DNA from: Chrysophaeum taylorii
Taxonomy: Eukaryota; Sar; Pelagophyceae; Pelagomonadales; Pelagomonadaceae
Direction of reading: 5' to 3'
Length of the DNA stretch: 64,000 bases
Assembly (NCBI GenBank): GCA_029834535.1
Contig: JAQMWT010000524.1
Span: forward strand, 248,001 to 312,000
Below, piece after piece: positions 1 to 8,454 of this stretch. Both the position numbers and the translations under genes were made by a program. Under the pieces are notes generated by a model, which was given only the letters and a program-made list of their open reading frames with translations, was not told the DNA's origin and did not search any database. The stretch's first letter is position 1. Each line of letters starts with the position of its first letter.

Positions 1-1
1 C

Positions 2-787
2 GGAGTCGGGTTGGGACTCGTCAGCTGCAAGAAGTTCTCCCAGGCGATCGGCGGCGACTGCTTCCTGCGGACGACGCGCCTCCGCACGCCCGACGACCCC
101 TCCTCCGGCGGCTCGGAGTTTTGCTTCTACCTCCCCGGACGCGTCGTCAAGGTCGAAGCCTCCGAGGGCCTCGTCGCGCCGATCGCTCGCCACGGCTCGA
201 GCATGACCGTCAAGGCCACCATTCCCGACCATCATCTCGCCGACGTCGACGAAAACCTCCCGCCCCCAAAGACCGCCCTCGACGTCCTCCTCCGCATCCG
301 CATGGTCATCGTCGTCGAAGACTCCGACATGATCCGCCGGACTATCGTCCTTAAACTCAACGCGCTCCAGCGCCTCCTCCGCGACACCCCTCCCTTTAAC
401 TTTCGGGAGCACGAGACGGTCGAGAGCGTCCTTCCGGAAATCGAGGCCCTCGCCCTCAGATCAGACGTCCTCATCACCATCGACCACAACCTCGACGCCA
501 AGGGTGGCCAGTTGCTGGGGAGCGACCTCATCACCGCCCTCGTCAAGGCCCGATTCAAAGGCCTCATCGTCTCCGTTTCGGGCGAGGACACCGTATCGGA
601 ACTCCACCACAACCTCGGTGCCCACGCCTGCCTCGGCAAGCCCCTCCCCAAGACCGAGGACATTCTCCGGGCCCTTCAGGCGGGCTGCGAAACGAAACTC
701 CGGGCCTCGCGAACTGATGATGACAACGACCCTGGCGGCGGCGGCGAAAACACAAACGACCAAGCTCGCGATCAATCAACCTCCTGA
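2..787 (+). CDS. Hybrid sensor histidine kinase, C-terminal part (5' end outside window)
   Basis: The frame is open from base 2, so the gene starts to the left of the window. The first residues read GVGLGL, the G2 box of a GHKL ATPase domain, followed by a short strand pattern ending FCFYLPG, typical of the end of a histidine-kinase catalytic domain. About 90 residues later a response-regulator receiver domain begins: VIVVEDSD supplies the acidic pair, LITIDHNLD the probable phospho-accepting Asp, IVSVSGED the switch Ser/Thr, and LGKPLP the conserved Lys. A polar tail rich in Asp, Gly and Asn follows to the stop. The family transfers phosphate from a kinase His to the receiver Asp; the sensor and dimerisation parts are not visible here. 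The ATG-like internal starts are not real starts because homology runs upstream of them. Confidence 0.85.
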   Translation, partial: GVGLGLVSCKKFSQAIGGDCFLRTTRLRTPDDPSSGGSEFCFYLPGRVVKVEASEGLVAPIARHGSSMTVKATIPDHHLADVDENLPPPKTALDVLLRIRMVIVVEDSDMIRRTIVLKLNALQRLLRDTPPFNFREHETVESVLPEIEALALRSDVLITIDHNLDAKGGQLLGSDLITALVKARFKGLIVSVSGEDTVSELHHNLGAHACLGKPLPKTEDILRALQAGCETKLRASRTDDDNDPGGGGENTNDQARDQSTS

Positions 788-1235
788 ACCACCACCACCA
801 CTTTCACGTACCACGCAGTCTAGGGGGGCCACCCGAGCTCACCTATTTTTTTTTCCCCCCCACCCTAATGATTGATTGATTGATTGTCCGAGAAACCTAC
901 ATTTGGGATTTTTTACAACACTGGGATTTTACAGCATTGTAGGCTGAACGTCAATTAGCCAGCCAAACGCGGCGGCGGCGGCGGCATATATTGTTAGATT
1001 TAGGCGAAGAGGTTTGGGGGGAGTAGTGTTAGGGGATACTGTGAATGACGTCATTCACAATATCCCTAATCAGCGTCTCGTCCTAGTCACTCGGTCGCCC
1101 TCCCCTCGCCCCCCCCCCCTTGATGACTGTGGCTAGCGCGCTTATTTATAATCCACGTCGTCGTCAACGTCGCCTCCCTTCCACTCACCCCAGTTACTTA
1201 GTTCCCCTTCCTCCGCCGCCAAAATGTAGTAAGCG
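788..1235. other. Intergenic region between convergent genes
   Basis: No credible ORF. It lies between the stop of the kinase and the stop of the minus-strand sulfotransferase. It contains a short gatt repeat near 868-886, a poly-C run near 1109-1120 and a strong palindrome, listed separately. Confidence 0.6.
1033..1066. repeat. 34-bp near-perfect palindrome centred on TGACGTCA
   Basis: The arms 1033-1049 and 1050-1066 are reverse complements with one mismatch (C at 1039 against A at 1060). The centre is TGACGTCA, the consensus site bound by CREB/ATF-type bZIP proteins. There is no loop, so it could be a dimer-binding DNA site, or a hairpin in the 3' ends of the two convergent transcripts. 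Confidence 0.7.
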
Positions 1236-2399
1236 CTATGCTTTAAATGCCTCCGTGGCGAGGGACTGGGGGTGTAAGCGGGGGTCGAGGTGGTAGCCGT
1301 AGCGTTGGGCCATCGCCTTGACGTCGATCGAAATGGCCTCGTCGAGGCGGTCGAGGTCGTCCCAAGTGACCGACGGCGGATTAGAACCCTCGCCGGCGGC
1401 GCCGTTTTTTGGACGGGGTTTTGGCTCGATGATGGGCTGGATGATCTTGGAGCTGGTGGTGTGATATCTGCCGTCGGCGGCGCACAAAAGCTCGTCAAAG
1501 CCGGCCGCGCGGCAGACGTCGCGCGGCGAGGTGTCTTCGACCTTGAACCTGGCGTCGGCGATTTTTTCGAGCCTAAGGTTTTGGAGGTGCCAGAGCTTGG
1601 CAGCTCGTATGGGCGGGGGGGCGGCGTTGTCGATGCCCTTCTCGACCGTCGCGATCCACTGCCAGAACTTGTCCCGCGGCCGCGTCGCCTTGGCTATCGA
1701 ACTAACGACGCGGAGCGGGTGTCGAACTTGATGTAACACGACGCAAAACCGGTGTTCGGGGGTGAGGGGCGAGGGATTGTTAATCACAAAGTTCGAGGCC
1801 CGCCACGAGTAGAGCCACGACACCGAGCCCGCGGGACCGAGGCCCTCGTGGTGCACGTGGACGCCCAGCCGGTTCAGCATCTCCCAGGTGAAGTGCGTGC
1901 CGCTGCGTTGGACACCCGTCACGAGGACCTGTCGTCGCAGCCTCGGGGTCTGCGCCGCGCGGCCGTCGGCCCCCGGGCACCCCGGCTCCATGCGCCACGA
2001 CTCCGCGGCGCGCTCGCACGCTGGCGAAGACCTCTCGTCGTACCGGGCGAAAGACCCGGTCCATCTCGGCGAGCCGCACGAGTCCGAGACAAAATATTTG
2101 TCGGGCGGGGGGCCCGCACCCCAGGACGGCTTTTGCGGTCGTCTCGAGGCATCGACGGCGATATCGCGCCACCAGGTCTCGTTGTTGGTCCTCGCGAGGA
2201 CTGCGGATAGTGCGAGCAGTTCGCGGTCGACCATCTTCTGCCGCTGCTCGATTTCGAACAGCTCTAGTTCCAAGCCGCGCGCTTCGCGCACGACCTCCAC
2301 GTTCTCAACGTCCCACTGCTGCAAGAGGGTCACCACGCCCAGTACCAAGGCCACGGCCCACAACGCCTTGAGGTACGTTGGTGGTGAGCGCTCATCCAT
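1236..2399 (-). CDS. Type II membrane sulfotransferase-like protein
   Basis: A 387-residue protein. Residues 11-26 form a single hydrophobic segment after a short charged N-terminus, which suggests a type II Golgi enzyme; residues 35-70 look like a stalk or coiled coil. The catalytic region contains VTGVQRSGTHF (about 160-170), matching the 5'-phosphosulfate-binding loop of PAPS-dependent sulfotransferases, and VRHPLRVVSSI (about 225-235), matching the 3'-phosphate-binding motif. By family knowledge it would transfer sulfate from PAPS to a sugar or protein acceptor; the acceptor cannot be inferred. The start is the first ATG, just before the membrane anchor. It is divergent from the next gene, with 71 bp between start codons, implying a shared promoter region. 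Confidence 0.75.
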   Translation of the reverse strand: MDERSPPTYLKALWAVALVLGVVTLLQQWDVENVEVVREARGLELELFEIEQRQKMVDRELLALSAVLARTNNETWWRDIAVDASRRPQKPSWGAGPPPDKYFVSDSCGSPRWTGSFARYDERSSPACERAAESWRMEPGCPGADGRAAQTPRLRRQVLVTGVQRSGTHFTWEMLNRLGVHVHHEGLGPAGSVSWLYSWRASNFVINNPSPLTPEHRFCVVLHQVRHPLRVVSSIAKATRPRDKFWQWIATVEKGIDNAAPPPIRAAKLWHLQNLRLEKIADARFKVEDTSPRDVCRAAGFDELLCAADGRYHTTSSKIIQPIIEPKPRPKNGAAGEGSNPPSVTWDDLDRLDEAISIDVKAMAQRYGYHLDPRLHPQSLATEAFKA

Positions 2400-2470
2400 A
2401 CTCTTCGGGGCGGGGGTTATGATTGAATTGATTCGAGGGAGGACAAATTCAAAATCGTCGTCAAGTCGTT

Positions 2471-3097
2471 ATGGCCCGCGAGCTCTCAGATTATGAGAAG
2501 GAGCGGATCGAGAACATCAAGCGCAACCAGGAGCACCTCGCGCTCCTCGGCCTCGACGAGCAGAAAAGCAGGTTGTTCAAGAAAAAAAGTACGCGATCCT
2601 CTAGGACGGTGGTGTCGCGCGGTCCCCCGCGACGCTCCCCCCGCCTCGAGAACAAGCCCCCTGCCTTGGCGCCCCTCGACGACGACGACAACAACAATAA
2701 TGTCGTCGTCGTCGTCCTCCCGGCGAAGCGGAAGAGGCCGCCGCCGAAGAATCCGTTGACAACGGAAGAGCGCGCGCGCCTCGAGGCAAACTTGAACGTC
2801 GACGACTTCAGAAAATTCTGCGTCGATTCCGGCATGAGCGCCGACAACGTCCGGCAGGTCTGCGCCCAGACCGAGAAACTCTGCAGCGGCGCGGGCGTTT
2901 GCTACGCCGGCTGGCCCGAGGGCGTCGTCTTCCGACAAAACGACCCCGTATCGCTTCGTGACGACCTCGTCCGCCTCCTAGAAGCTGCCAGGGCTTTTCA
3001 ACTAGAGCACGGCCGCGACAAGGGCAACGGCTGGCTCCTCAACCACCCCATCTCTAAGCTTATCAAGTACCAGGCGCACCTCGTCGAAGGGCCTTGA
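2471..3097 (+). CDS. Basic, low-complexity protein with N-terminal YEKERIENIKRNQ motif
   Basis: 208 residues, not assigned to a family. The N-terminus (residues 5-30) reads as a helix with the pattern YEKERxxNIKRN...LxxLGL, a motif I associate with the N-termini of several nuclear proteins of plants and stramenopiles, WDR76-like proteins among them. Residues 40-100 are disordered, with Arg/Lys patches such as KRKRPP, an Asp-Asn run and a Val run. The C-terminal 100 residues are more globular and contain three Cys. A nuclear location is an inference from the basic patches. Coding support comes from the ATG 71 bp from the divergent sulfotransferase start and from an ordered C-terminus. Confidence 0.6.
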   Translation: MARELSDYEKERIENIKRNQEHLALLGLDEQKSRLFKKKSTRSSRTVVSRGPPRRSPRLENKPPALAPLDDDDNNNNVVVVVLPAKRKRPPPKNPLTTEERARLEANLNVDDFRKFCVDSGMSADNVRQVCAQTEKLCSGAGVCYAGWPEGVVFRQNDPVSLRDDLVRLLEAARAFQLEHGRDKGNGWLLNHPISKLIKYQAHLVEGP

Positions 3098-4140
3098 ATA
3101 TTTACGGTATATAATATATATTCGCGGGAGGAAAAGAAGGTATACTGGAGGTGGGCAGGACGAGGTACTGTGATTGGATCGGCGCGGAACCAACCTTCGG
3201 CTCCCATAGTTTCGGACGCAGCAAAGCCCAGGAGGCTGCCCGCGTTCGTCGTGGGAGGACGAGCGCCAGCGCTCTGAGAGCCCCCCGCGCCAAACCAACG
3301 ACGAGCTCCTGGGTCGCGACCCAAGAACGATCTTACGATCAGCGCTGGGGCTCGCGACGCCAGCCGCCTCATCATCAGACGGGAAAAAGAAGAAGAAGAA
3401 GAAGAAGACGACGACGCGGGAAGAAGAAGCGCGAAGCGGCCGCCGCTGCCGACGTCGACGATCCTGCGGACGTTGACTAGATGTACCATCGTCGTGCGCC
3501 AGCCATCCGGCGTTCCGACGCGCACCGGACCTCTCTCGAGGCACCGGCTCCTTTGCTCCGCTTCTCGCGGCTAGCACCATCTGGAGCTTCTTCCCGATGA
3601 GTCATACACTTCCTGTCTCGAAACAGCTCGAAGGTGCTCCGGGCCGTACTCGTGTCGGCGACATCGCGCCTGGGGGAACTTTTGACGTCGTGAACCCGTA
3701 GTCGATCCAACTCAAGAAATCCGTCGGCGGCATGGTGATAGTTCAGGAAAGTATCCGGGCACGTGAGAATGACATCGAATTGCATCTTTCGCGGAGCGGC
3801 CGTCGAGCATAATAAATCTTTAAATATCGAATGGCATCTTTCGCGGTGGGGATGTTGAGCCGCTGCCACGTAGTTGGTTGATTTTCCTCCCAAAAAAATG
3901 GTGCACTCACTCACCTCACTCGGAAGTAGGGATGTAGGAGGCGAAAAAAAAAACATATATGCAGTATGTATTGTCGAAGAAACAACGGCGCGGAAAAATC
4001 TGCCCTTACCCTAAAATGCCCGACCAGGAAGGAGATCGAAAAAAAAGAACATTCAAAAAAAAAGTTGTTCTTTTTTTTTGTACTCGAGCGTCAGAGAGAG
4101 CATAAAAAAAGGTCCAAAAAAAAACACACGGTTAAAAAGG
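3098..4140. other. Intergenic region with a possible decayed sulfotransferase fragment
   Basis: No intact gene is supported. Positions 3380-3425 are a GAA/GAC purine-rich repeat that produces Lys/Arg-rich spurious ORFs. On the minus strand, 3477-3785 encodes a stretch starting MQFDVILTCPDTF that loosely resembles the C-terminal part of the secreted sulfotransferase-like protein at 15637-16425; it lacks a PAPS-binding loop and ends in disordered sequence. A short direct repeat, catctttcgcgg, occurs near 3783 and 3833. Confidence 0.35.
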
Positions 4141-4770
4141 ATGACCGCCGCCGCCGCCGACAAGGTGGTGCGGGTCGTCGTGGAGTGCAATGGCGTTCTC
4201 AAGCAGCCTTTGCTCCTCGTCGAGGACGCGCGAACCTCGATTGGCGTTCTCAAAACAAAAGCCGAGTTGCAGCTCCAACGAATGGCTTCCGAAGCTACCG
4301 CCTGGCGCATCCAGCACCTCTGCATCGATCTCGACGGCACCTCGTGCGTCTTGCCGGACACGATGTGCCTAAAAGACCTCCACTTCGCCGAGGCGGGGAC
4401 CTCCAAAGTTGTCAAGGTTGTCGCGACGGCCTCCTCGATGGTCGAGGGCGCGAGACAAAAGAGACCCGCGACCAAAGACCTCGTCGGCCCTCTCCGAAAG
4501 CGCCTCGAGCCAGCGATGTCGAGAGCCAATAAAACGAGCAACATGGCCTGGGACGAGGCGCGCTCGAGGCCCGGCGGCGCGAAGATGCCTCCGAAAAGAC
4601 CTGCGCGACTCTGTTTCAACGCCAAAGCCAATCGCTGGTACATCCCGGCGACCACCGACCGGAAGTATGTCGGAATCGGCGATGCCGCCAAGCTCCTTCT
4701 CTTCTTCGAATCGAACCCAGAAAACTTTGCCGCAAAGGTGGCTACGGCCGGCGAACTTAAAACCGCGTGA
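4141..4770 (+). CDS. Hypothetical protein, possibly with an N-terminal ubiquitin-like fold
   Basis: 209 residues from the ATG at 4141. An upstream in-frame start would add a Lys-rich stretch from A-rich leader DNA, so I prefer the internal ATG, followed by MTAAAADK. Residues 8-95 alternate short hydrophobic strands and helices (VRVVVECNG, LLLVEDARTSIGVLKTKAE, QHLCIDLDG, VVKVVATAS), which resembles a beta-grasp or coilin-type N-terminal domain. This is pattern reading, not a family match. Residues 100-155 are basic and low in order. The C-terminus has a compact aromatic segment (RLCFNAKANRWYIPATTDRKY). No catalytic residues are evident. It stands alone between gene-poor stretches. Confidence 0.5.
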   Translation: MTAAAADKVVRVVVECNGVLKQPLLLVEDARTSIGVLKTKAELQLQRMASEATAWRIQHLCIDLDGTSCVLPDTMCLKDLHFAEAGTSKVVKVVATASSMVEGARQKRPATKDLVGPLRKRLEPAMSRANKTSNMAWDEARSRPGGAKMPPKRPARLCFNAKANRWYIPATTDRKYVGIGDAAKLLLFFESNPENFAAKVATAGELKTA

Positions 4771-5861
4771 GATCACGTTACTATTTTTTATTTTAACTCT
4801 TGCTCGAGATTACGCCGCTGCTTGTGATTTCACGCGCGCCCCCCCCATCACCTCCATCTCGTTCGCGGCGGGCTTTGCTGCGTCCGGGAGGGTTTTAGTC
4901 ACGGTTTTCGATAGCAGAAGAACGCGGTGACATCCTATAGCTTCTACGTTGCCGCATACCCTAGTAACGTTGGTTGTCGAGATCTTAACCACCACAGACA
5001 CAGCTTGCGCATCAAGGATCGACCACCATCGACCAATCGATCGACCGGGAAATGGTGGTATTGCGATCGATCACCCTGTGACCACTAACACGACGCGGTA
5101 CCACCGCAAAAAAGACGACGTACAGCCGAGCCTTCTTATAAGTATCGTACGATCGTGGTGAGCCACAAAAAATCACTAGGGACGGGCGTTTTTCTCGAGC
5201 GTCGTCGCTATTTCGCGGTTACTACGATTTCGTCGATGACTTTTTTCCCAATATTAATTTAGTCATCGCTGGTCGCCGTCGGGACTTTCCAAAGATATTA
5301 TTACCACCCGCCGAGTTTATCTTAACGCCAACGGACGCTCTCGCCCAAAAACGTCGAAGCCAACGGATGCCTCACAGCGGCCACAACGAGAATTGTTGCC
5401 GGAGCTCTGCGTCGAGTCCTTTTTGACCTCCTCTATCCTATCGTCATCAGTCGCGATTTCGATCATATTATATGTAGCGGGATTCGAGACATTTCGTAGA
5501 TATGCTTGGGGTATCTAAGCATACAGGATTTGGAGCCTGTTAATTTTGTAGCCTTGAATTTTGCACCACTTGTACAACAAGACTACTATTACAAGTAGTC
5601 CGCCGCGGATCCGAGGGGAGCGGCTTCAACTTAACTTCAAGTGCAATGTTAAACTATCAAAATAATTTATACTATTGTATGTACACTGTATGTTGCAATT
5701 TATTGCGCGAAATTCGTTCATTTCCAACGCACATCAACGGATTCTTCGCACCTCCTCAAACAGGTAAGATGCCACGACGACACCGTACTAACAACCCGAA
5801 GACGAATTGACGTCAACACTAGCCTCAGGGAAGATGATGACCCAGAGCGAGCCAGCCACAC
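4771..5861. other. Gene-free stretch
   Basis: AT content is higher than in neighbouring coding DNA and stop codons occur in all frames. I see no gene or RNA signature. The minus-strand ORF entering from 5718 is judged spurious (see rejected items). Confidence 0.5.
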
Positions 5862-6074
5862 GAGAGCACGTCCCATCGTCACGTGGAAATCCGTTTTGGC
5901 GTGCCAACTTGAGAAGACCTCGAGATGGCCACAACGAGCTACTACTTTAGAGCACGTTGTCCATCCGTTTTGGCATATGCCCATTTCTGGACCGTCGAGA
6001 TGGACACATATTGGAGCACGTGTCTTCGTTCCATCCGTTTGGGGCGCGCCCACTGGAGAAAACCTCGAGGTGGC
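5862..6074. repeat. Three degenerate tandem copies of a 60-75 bp unit
   Basis: Copies begin near 5862, 5949 and 6013. Each carries gagcacgt, then catccgttttgg or a close variant, then gcccac/gccaact, and ends with cctcgagatggcc or a variant (the second copy has gtcgagatggac). Spacing differs by a few bases, so the array is old or under weak constraint. Confidence 0.6.
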
Positions 6075-7428
6075 CGGTCTCGGCGGCAAGCGCGCATACA
6101 AATAAATAAATGGCTCGCCACCACAAAGGGACCACGTGATTGCGCCGACGAATTCCATGAGCTCCTCCTTCTCGGTTCCAAAAGCAAGTGACCTCACACC
6201 ACACGGCAAGCAGGATCTTGGGATCTTAGCCGTCCGACGCTGTCTGTGGGCATCCTTATGAGCTCGTGCTGCTCGAACCTTGTATAAGTATCGAGATTTC
6301 GACGAGGTGAGTCTGCGTTGTGATGCGCTTCGCAGCCAGCTCGTCGAGGGCGCCCTCCGAGATGATGCCGTCGTCGACCAAAAAACTGCGGACCTCCTCC
6401 TCTTCGGCGTCGACTGTCTCGTGCAGCAGCAACTCGCATTCGTCTCCAGGTCGTCGTGAATGCCGCCAAGAAGCGCAAGAGCGTCCATATGTCGATGAGC
6501 ATCCGCAACACCACGCGCCGGGTTGACTCGTTTTTCGTCTTGGCGCGACGACTCACTGGGCGCGGGTCATATCCTGTTGTGAAAAAAACAGTGCGACGGT
6601 CCTATGGTTAGCAGCAATTGGATGCTACTATTGTAGGGATTTGTTCGGTGTTCGTCGTTCAACTCGATGCAGCCGCTGCAAAAGATGGAATGTGTTCGCC
6701 GTGGTCTCAACAAGACACTCCGCAAATTCAACATTATGACAACGACCTGGTACTCCCTCGCGACAACTGGCGGCAAGATATCAACTCGTCCTCCTCAAGT
6801 TAGATAAGTTCGTCGACAGAGAAGAATGTGACGCACGGCTTTTCCTCCGAACCGCAGGATGTGCGTGCATTATGCTGAGGCAGCTTACGGACGTAGAGAG
6901 TCTTCTGGTTCGTCCACGTCCGCGGGTTGTCGCGTCTGCTCGATTGATCTGTCGTCTGCGTCCGTGGTCGCTTACGACGTTAGCCGAGTGCGTAAGCGCT
7001 TGGCTACGCTTGAAATGACGACACGGCTCACGAGCTCTAGGTGTTGTTGACACACAAGAAGTGACTCGCAGCGTCGTGCACATTGCGCAATTTCCTTCCC
7101 AGCAGAATAATCTCAACAATAAGGATAGTAGCCATGCCACTTGCGGGCCGGCAGCGTCTGCGGGCGCGTCGGACGACAGACTCGCGACCTCTCCGGGTGC
7201 TTCGGTCTTTCGCCCGTGTTGATCTGCAAAGCAGCACCCGCCTGTGCGCACGGCCGGTCGCAGACGGCGCCGACAGGGTGCTTGCTTTATCGCCCACTTA
7301 ATTAATTATTACCAAGAGGCATTTAATTATTTTTTTAGGTTGCAACAAGGTTGGCACCACTTGGGGGTGATGGAGGGTCCAGACTGGTGGGGAGGGATAT
7401 CGCGAGTTTGGGGCGAGGGCGGTGGCAT
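6075..7428. other. No intact gene; coding-like scraps on the minus strand
   Basis: On the minus strand, about 6265-6490, one frame reads MDALALLGGIHDDL and an adjacent frame continues with LLLHETVDAEEEEV and FLVDDGIISEGALDELAA. These have normal coding composition but need a frameshift or intron to join, so this may be a gene relic. Nothing convincing was seen from 6600 to 7428. The stretch just before 7429 is the 3' flank of the next gene. Confidence 0.3.
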
Positions 7429-8232
7429 CTAGGAAGGGCGCAGGTTTGCGATGACTTGGTCGATGAGGTCTTCTTTCTCGACGCAGGTCCGGCATTCGAT
7501 GCCGTGGTCTTGGAGAGAGACGCGAAGCTCCTTGACCGATTGCTTGCGGAGTTCGGCCCGATCTCCAGGCGCAGCTTGATGTGGCTTGGCGTCTTGATGC
7601 GGCGTTGCGTCTTGTTGAGGTTTGGCGTCTTGCTTTGGCTTGGGGCCAGGTTGCGGCTCGGGCTTGGGGCCAGGTTGCGGCTCGGGCTTGGGGCCTGGTT
7701 GCGGCTTGGAGGACATACAGTAGATTGGCGTCACCGAGTGATGCCGCGCGGGCCAGTGGTGCTGCGTTGGCCAATAGTACTGCCAGTCGTAGTGATAGAG
7801 CGGGCGGTGCAGCGCGTGATGGAACGACAACGGCGAGGGTTGCACGATCTCGAGGACAACAGATCGACGCTGAGGCGCCGGCGTTTTGAGAGCCTTGAGA
7901 CCGGCCACGGCGACACCGACGCCGAGCGCGAAACACATCAAACCGACGAGCCCTAAGTGCACGCGGTCTCGCGGTTCTTCCTTAGCCTCGCTCGGGTCGT
8001 CACATTTGGTCTCGTCGCGAAGCCGCCGCACTGTCACTGGTTCTGGCTCGTTTGCCTTGGTCCCCTCCTCTCGCTTCACCTCTTCTTGTTTCACATCTTC
8101 GCGCTTCTCCTTCTCGCTCTCCTCCTCTTGCTTCACCACCTCCTCGTGCTTGGCCTCCCCGAGTTGGTCCGCGTGATTCATCTCGTTGATGGCCTCAGCC
8201 ACGACGACGAACTCTTCTTTTGCTTGAGTCAT
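7429..8232 (-). CDS. Membrane-anchored acidic protein with C-terminal MANF/ARMET-like SAP domain
   Basis: 267 residues from the ATG at 8232; the longer open frame upstream runs into a repeat and is not used. Residues 15-90 are highly charged, with repeated KQEE/KREE, probably helical and cytosolic. Residues 93-112 (LGLVGLMCFALGVGVAVAG) form the only membrane segment. The lumenal or extracellular part has an aromatic/His-rich stretch (136-172), three PQPGPKPE repeats (177-200) and Lys/Gln/His-rich linkers. The last 35 residues (SVKELRVSLQDHGIECRTC...EKEDLIDQV) match the C-terminal SAP-like module of MANF/ARMET proteins, including the CxxC pair C247/C250. A role in the ER or on a secretory membrane is inferred. 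It lies downstream of eIF3g on the same strand, with the 74-bp repeat pair between them. Confidence 0.65.
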   Translation of the reverse strand: MTQAKEEFVVVAEAINEMNHADQLGEAKHEEVVKQEEESEKEKREDVKQEEVKREEGTKANEPEPVTVRRLRDETKCDDPSEAKEEPRDRVHLGLVGLMCFALGVGVAVAGLKALKTPAPQRRSVVLEIVQPSPLSFHHALHRPLYHYDWQYYWPTQHHWPARHHSVTPIYCMSSKPQPGPKPEPQPGPKPEPQPGPKPKQDAKPQQDATPHQDAKPHQAAPGDRAELRKQSVKELRVSLQDHGIECRTCVEKEDLIDQVIANLRPS

Positions 8233-8311
8233 GATGATCTTCTTCTTCTTCGTTGTTATGATTTGTTGTCGATCTTCGTTTTTCTTCGGACGCGCGTCCC
8301 AAGGAACGTTA

Positions 8312-8453
8312 CAGCAGTGTCCTGCTGAACGATCTCGAAAACGAGACGACACGTGGCACAATGTTGAATAATAATAATAATAACCCAGCAGTGTCCTGCT
8401 GAACGATCTCGAAAACGAGACGACACGTGGCAATGTTGAATAATAATAATAAC
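8312..8453. repeat. Tandem duplication of a 74-bp double-hairpin unit
   Basis: Copy 1 is 8312-8385 and copy 2 is 8386-8453; they are nearly identical except for a few bases and the number of aat triplets at the end. Each copy contains two small inverted repeats, cagcag-tgtc-ctgctg and tctcg-aaaa-cgaga, followed by an (aat)n tract. The pair fills most of the gap between the eIF3g stop and the start of the SAP-domain gene, so it would lie in the eIF3g 3' UTR or the next gene's 5' UTR. Confidence 0.75.
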
Positions 8454-8454
8454 C

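Noticed and set aside
2998-3580. Two overlapping minus-strand ORFs of 175 and 192 codons
   Set aside because: They contain poly-Ser or poly-Phe from the GAA/GAC tract and overlap the 3' end of the plus-strand gene; no motif is present.
5718-6488. Minus-strand ORF of 256 codons
   Set aside because: It crosses the three-copy repeat, is rich in Ser/Arg/Trp without order and has no motif. Only its first 20 residues look coding, and those fit a shifting-frame relic.
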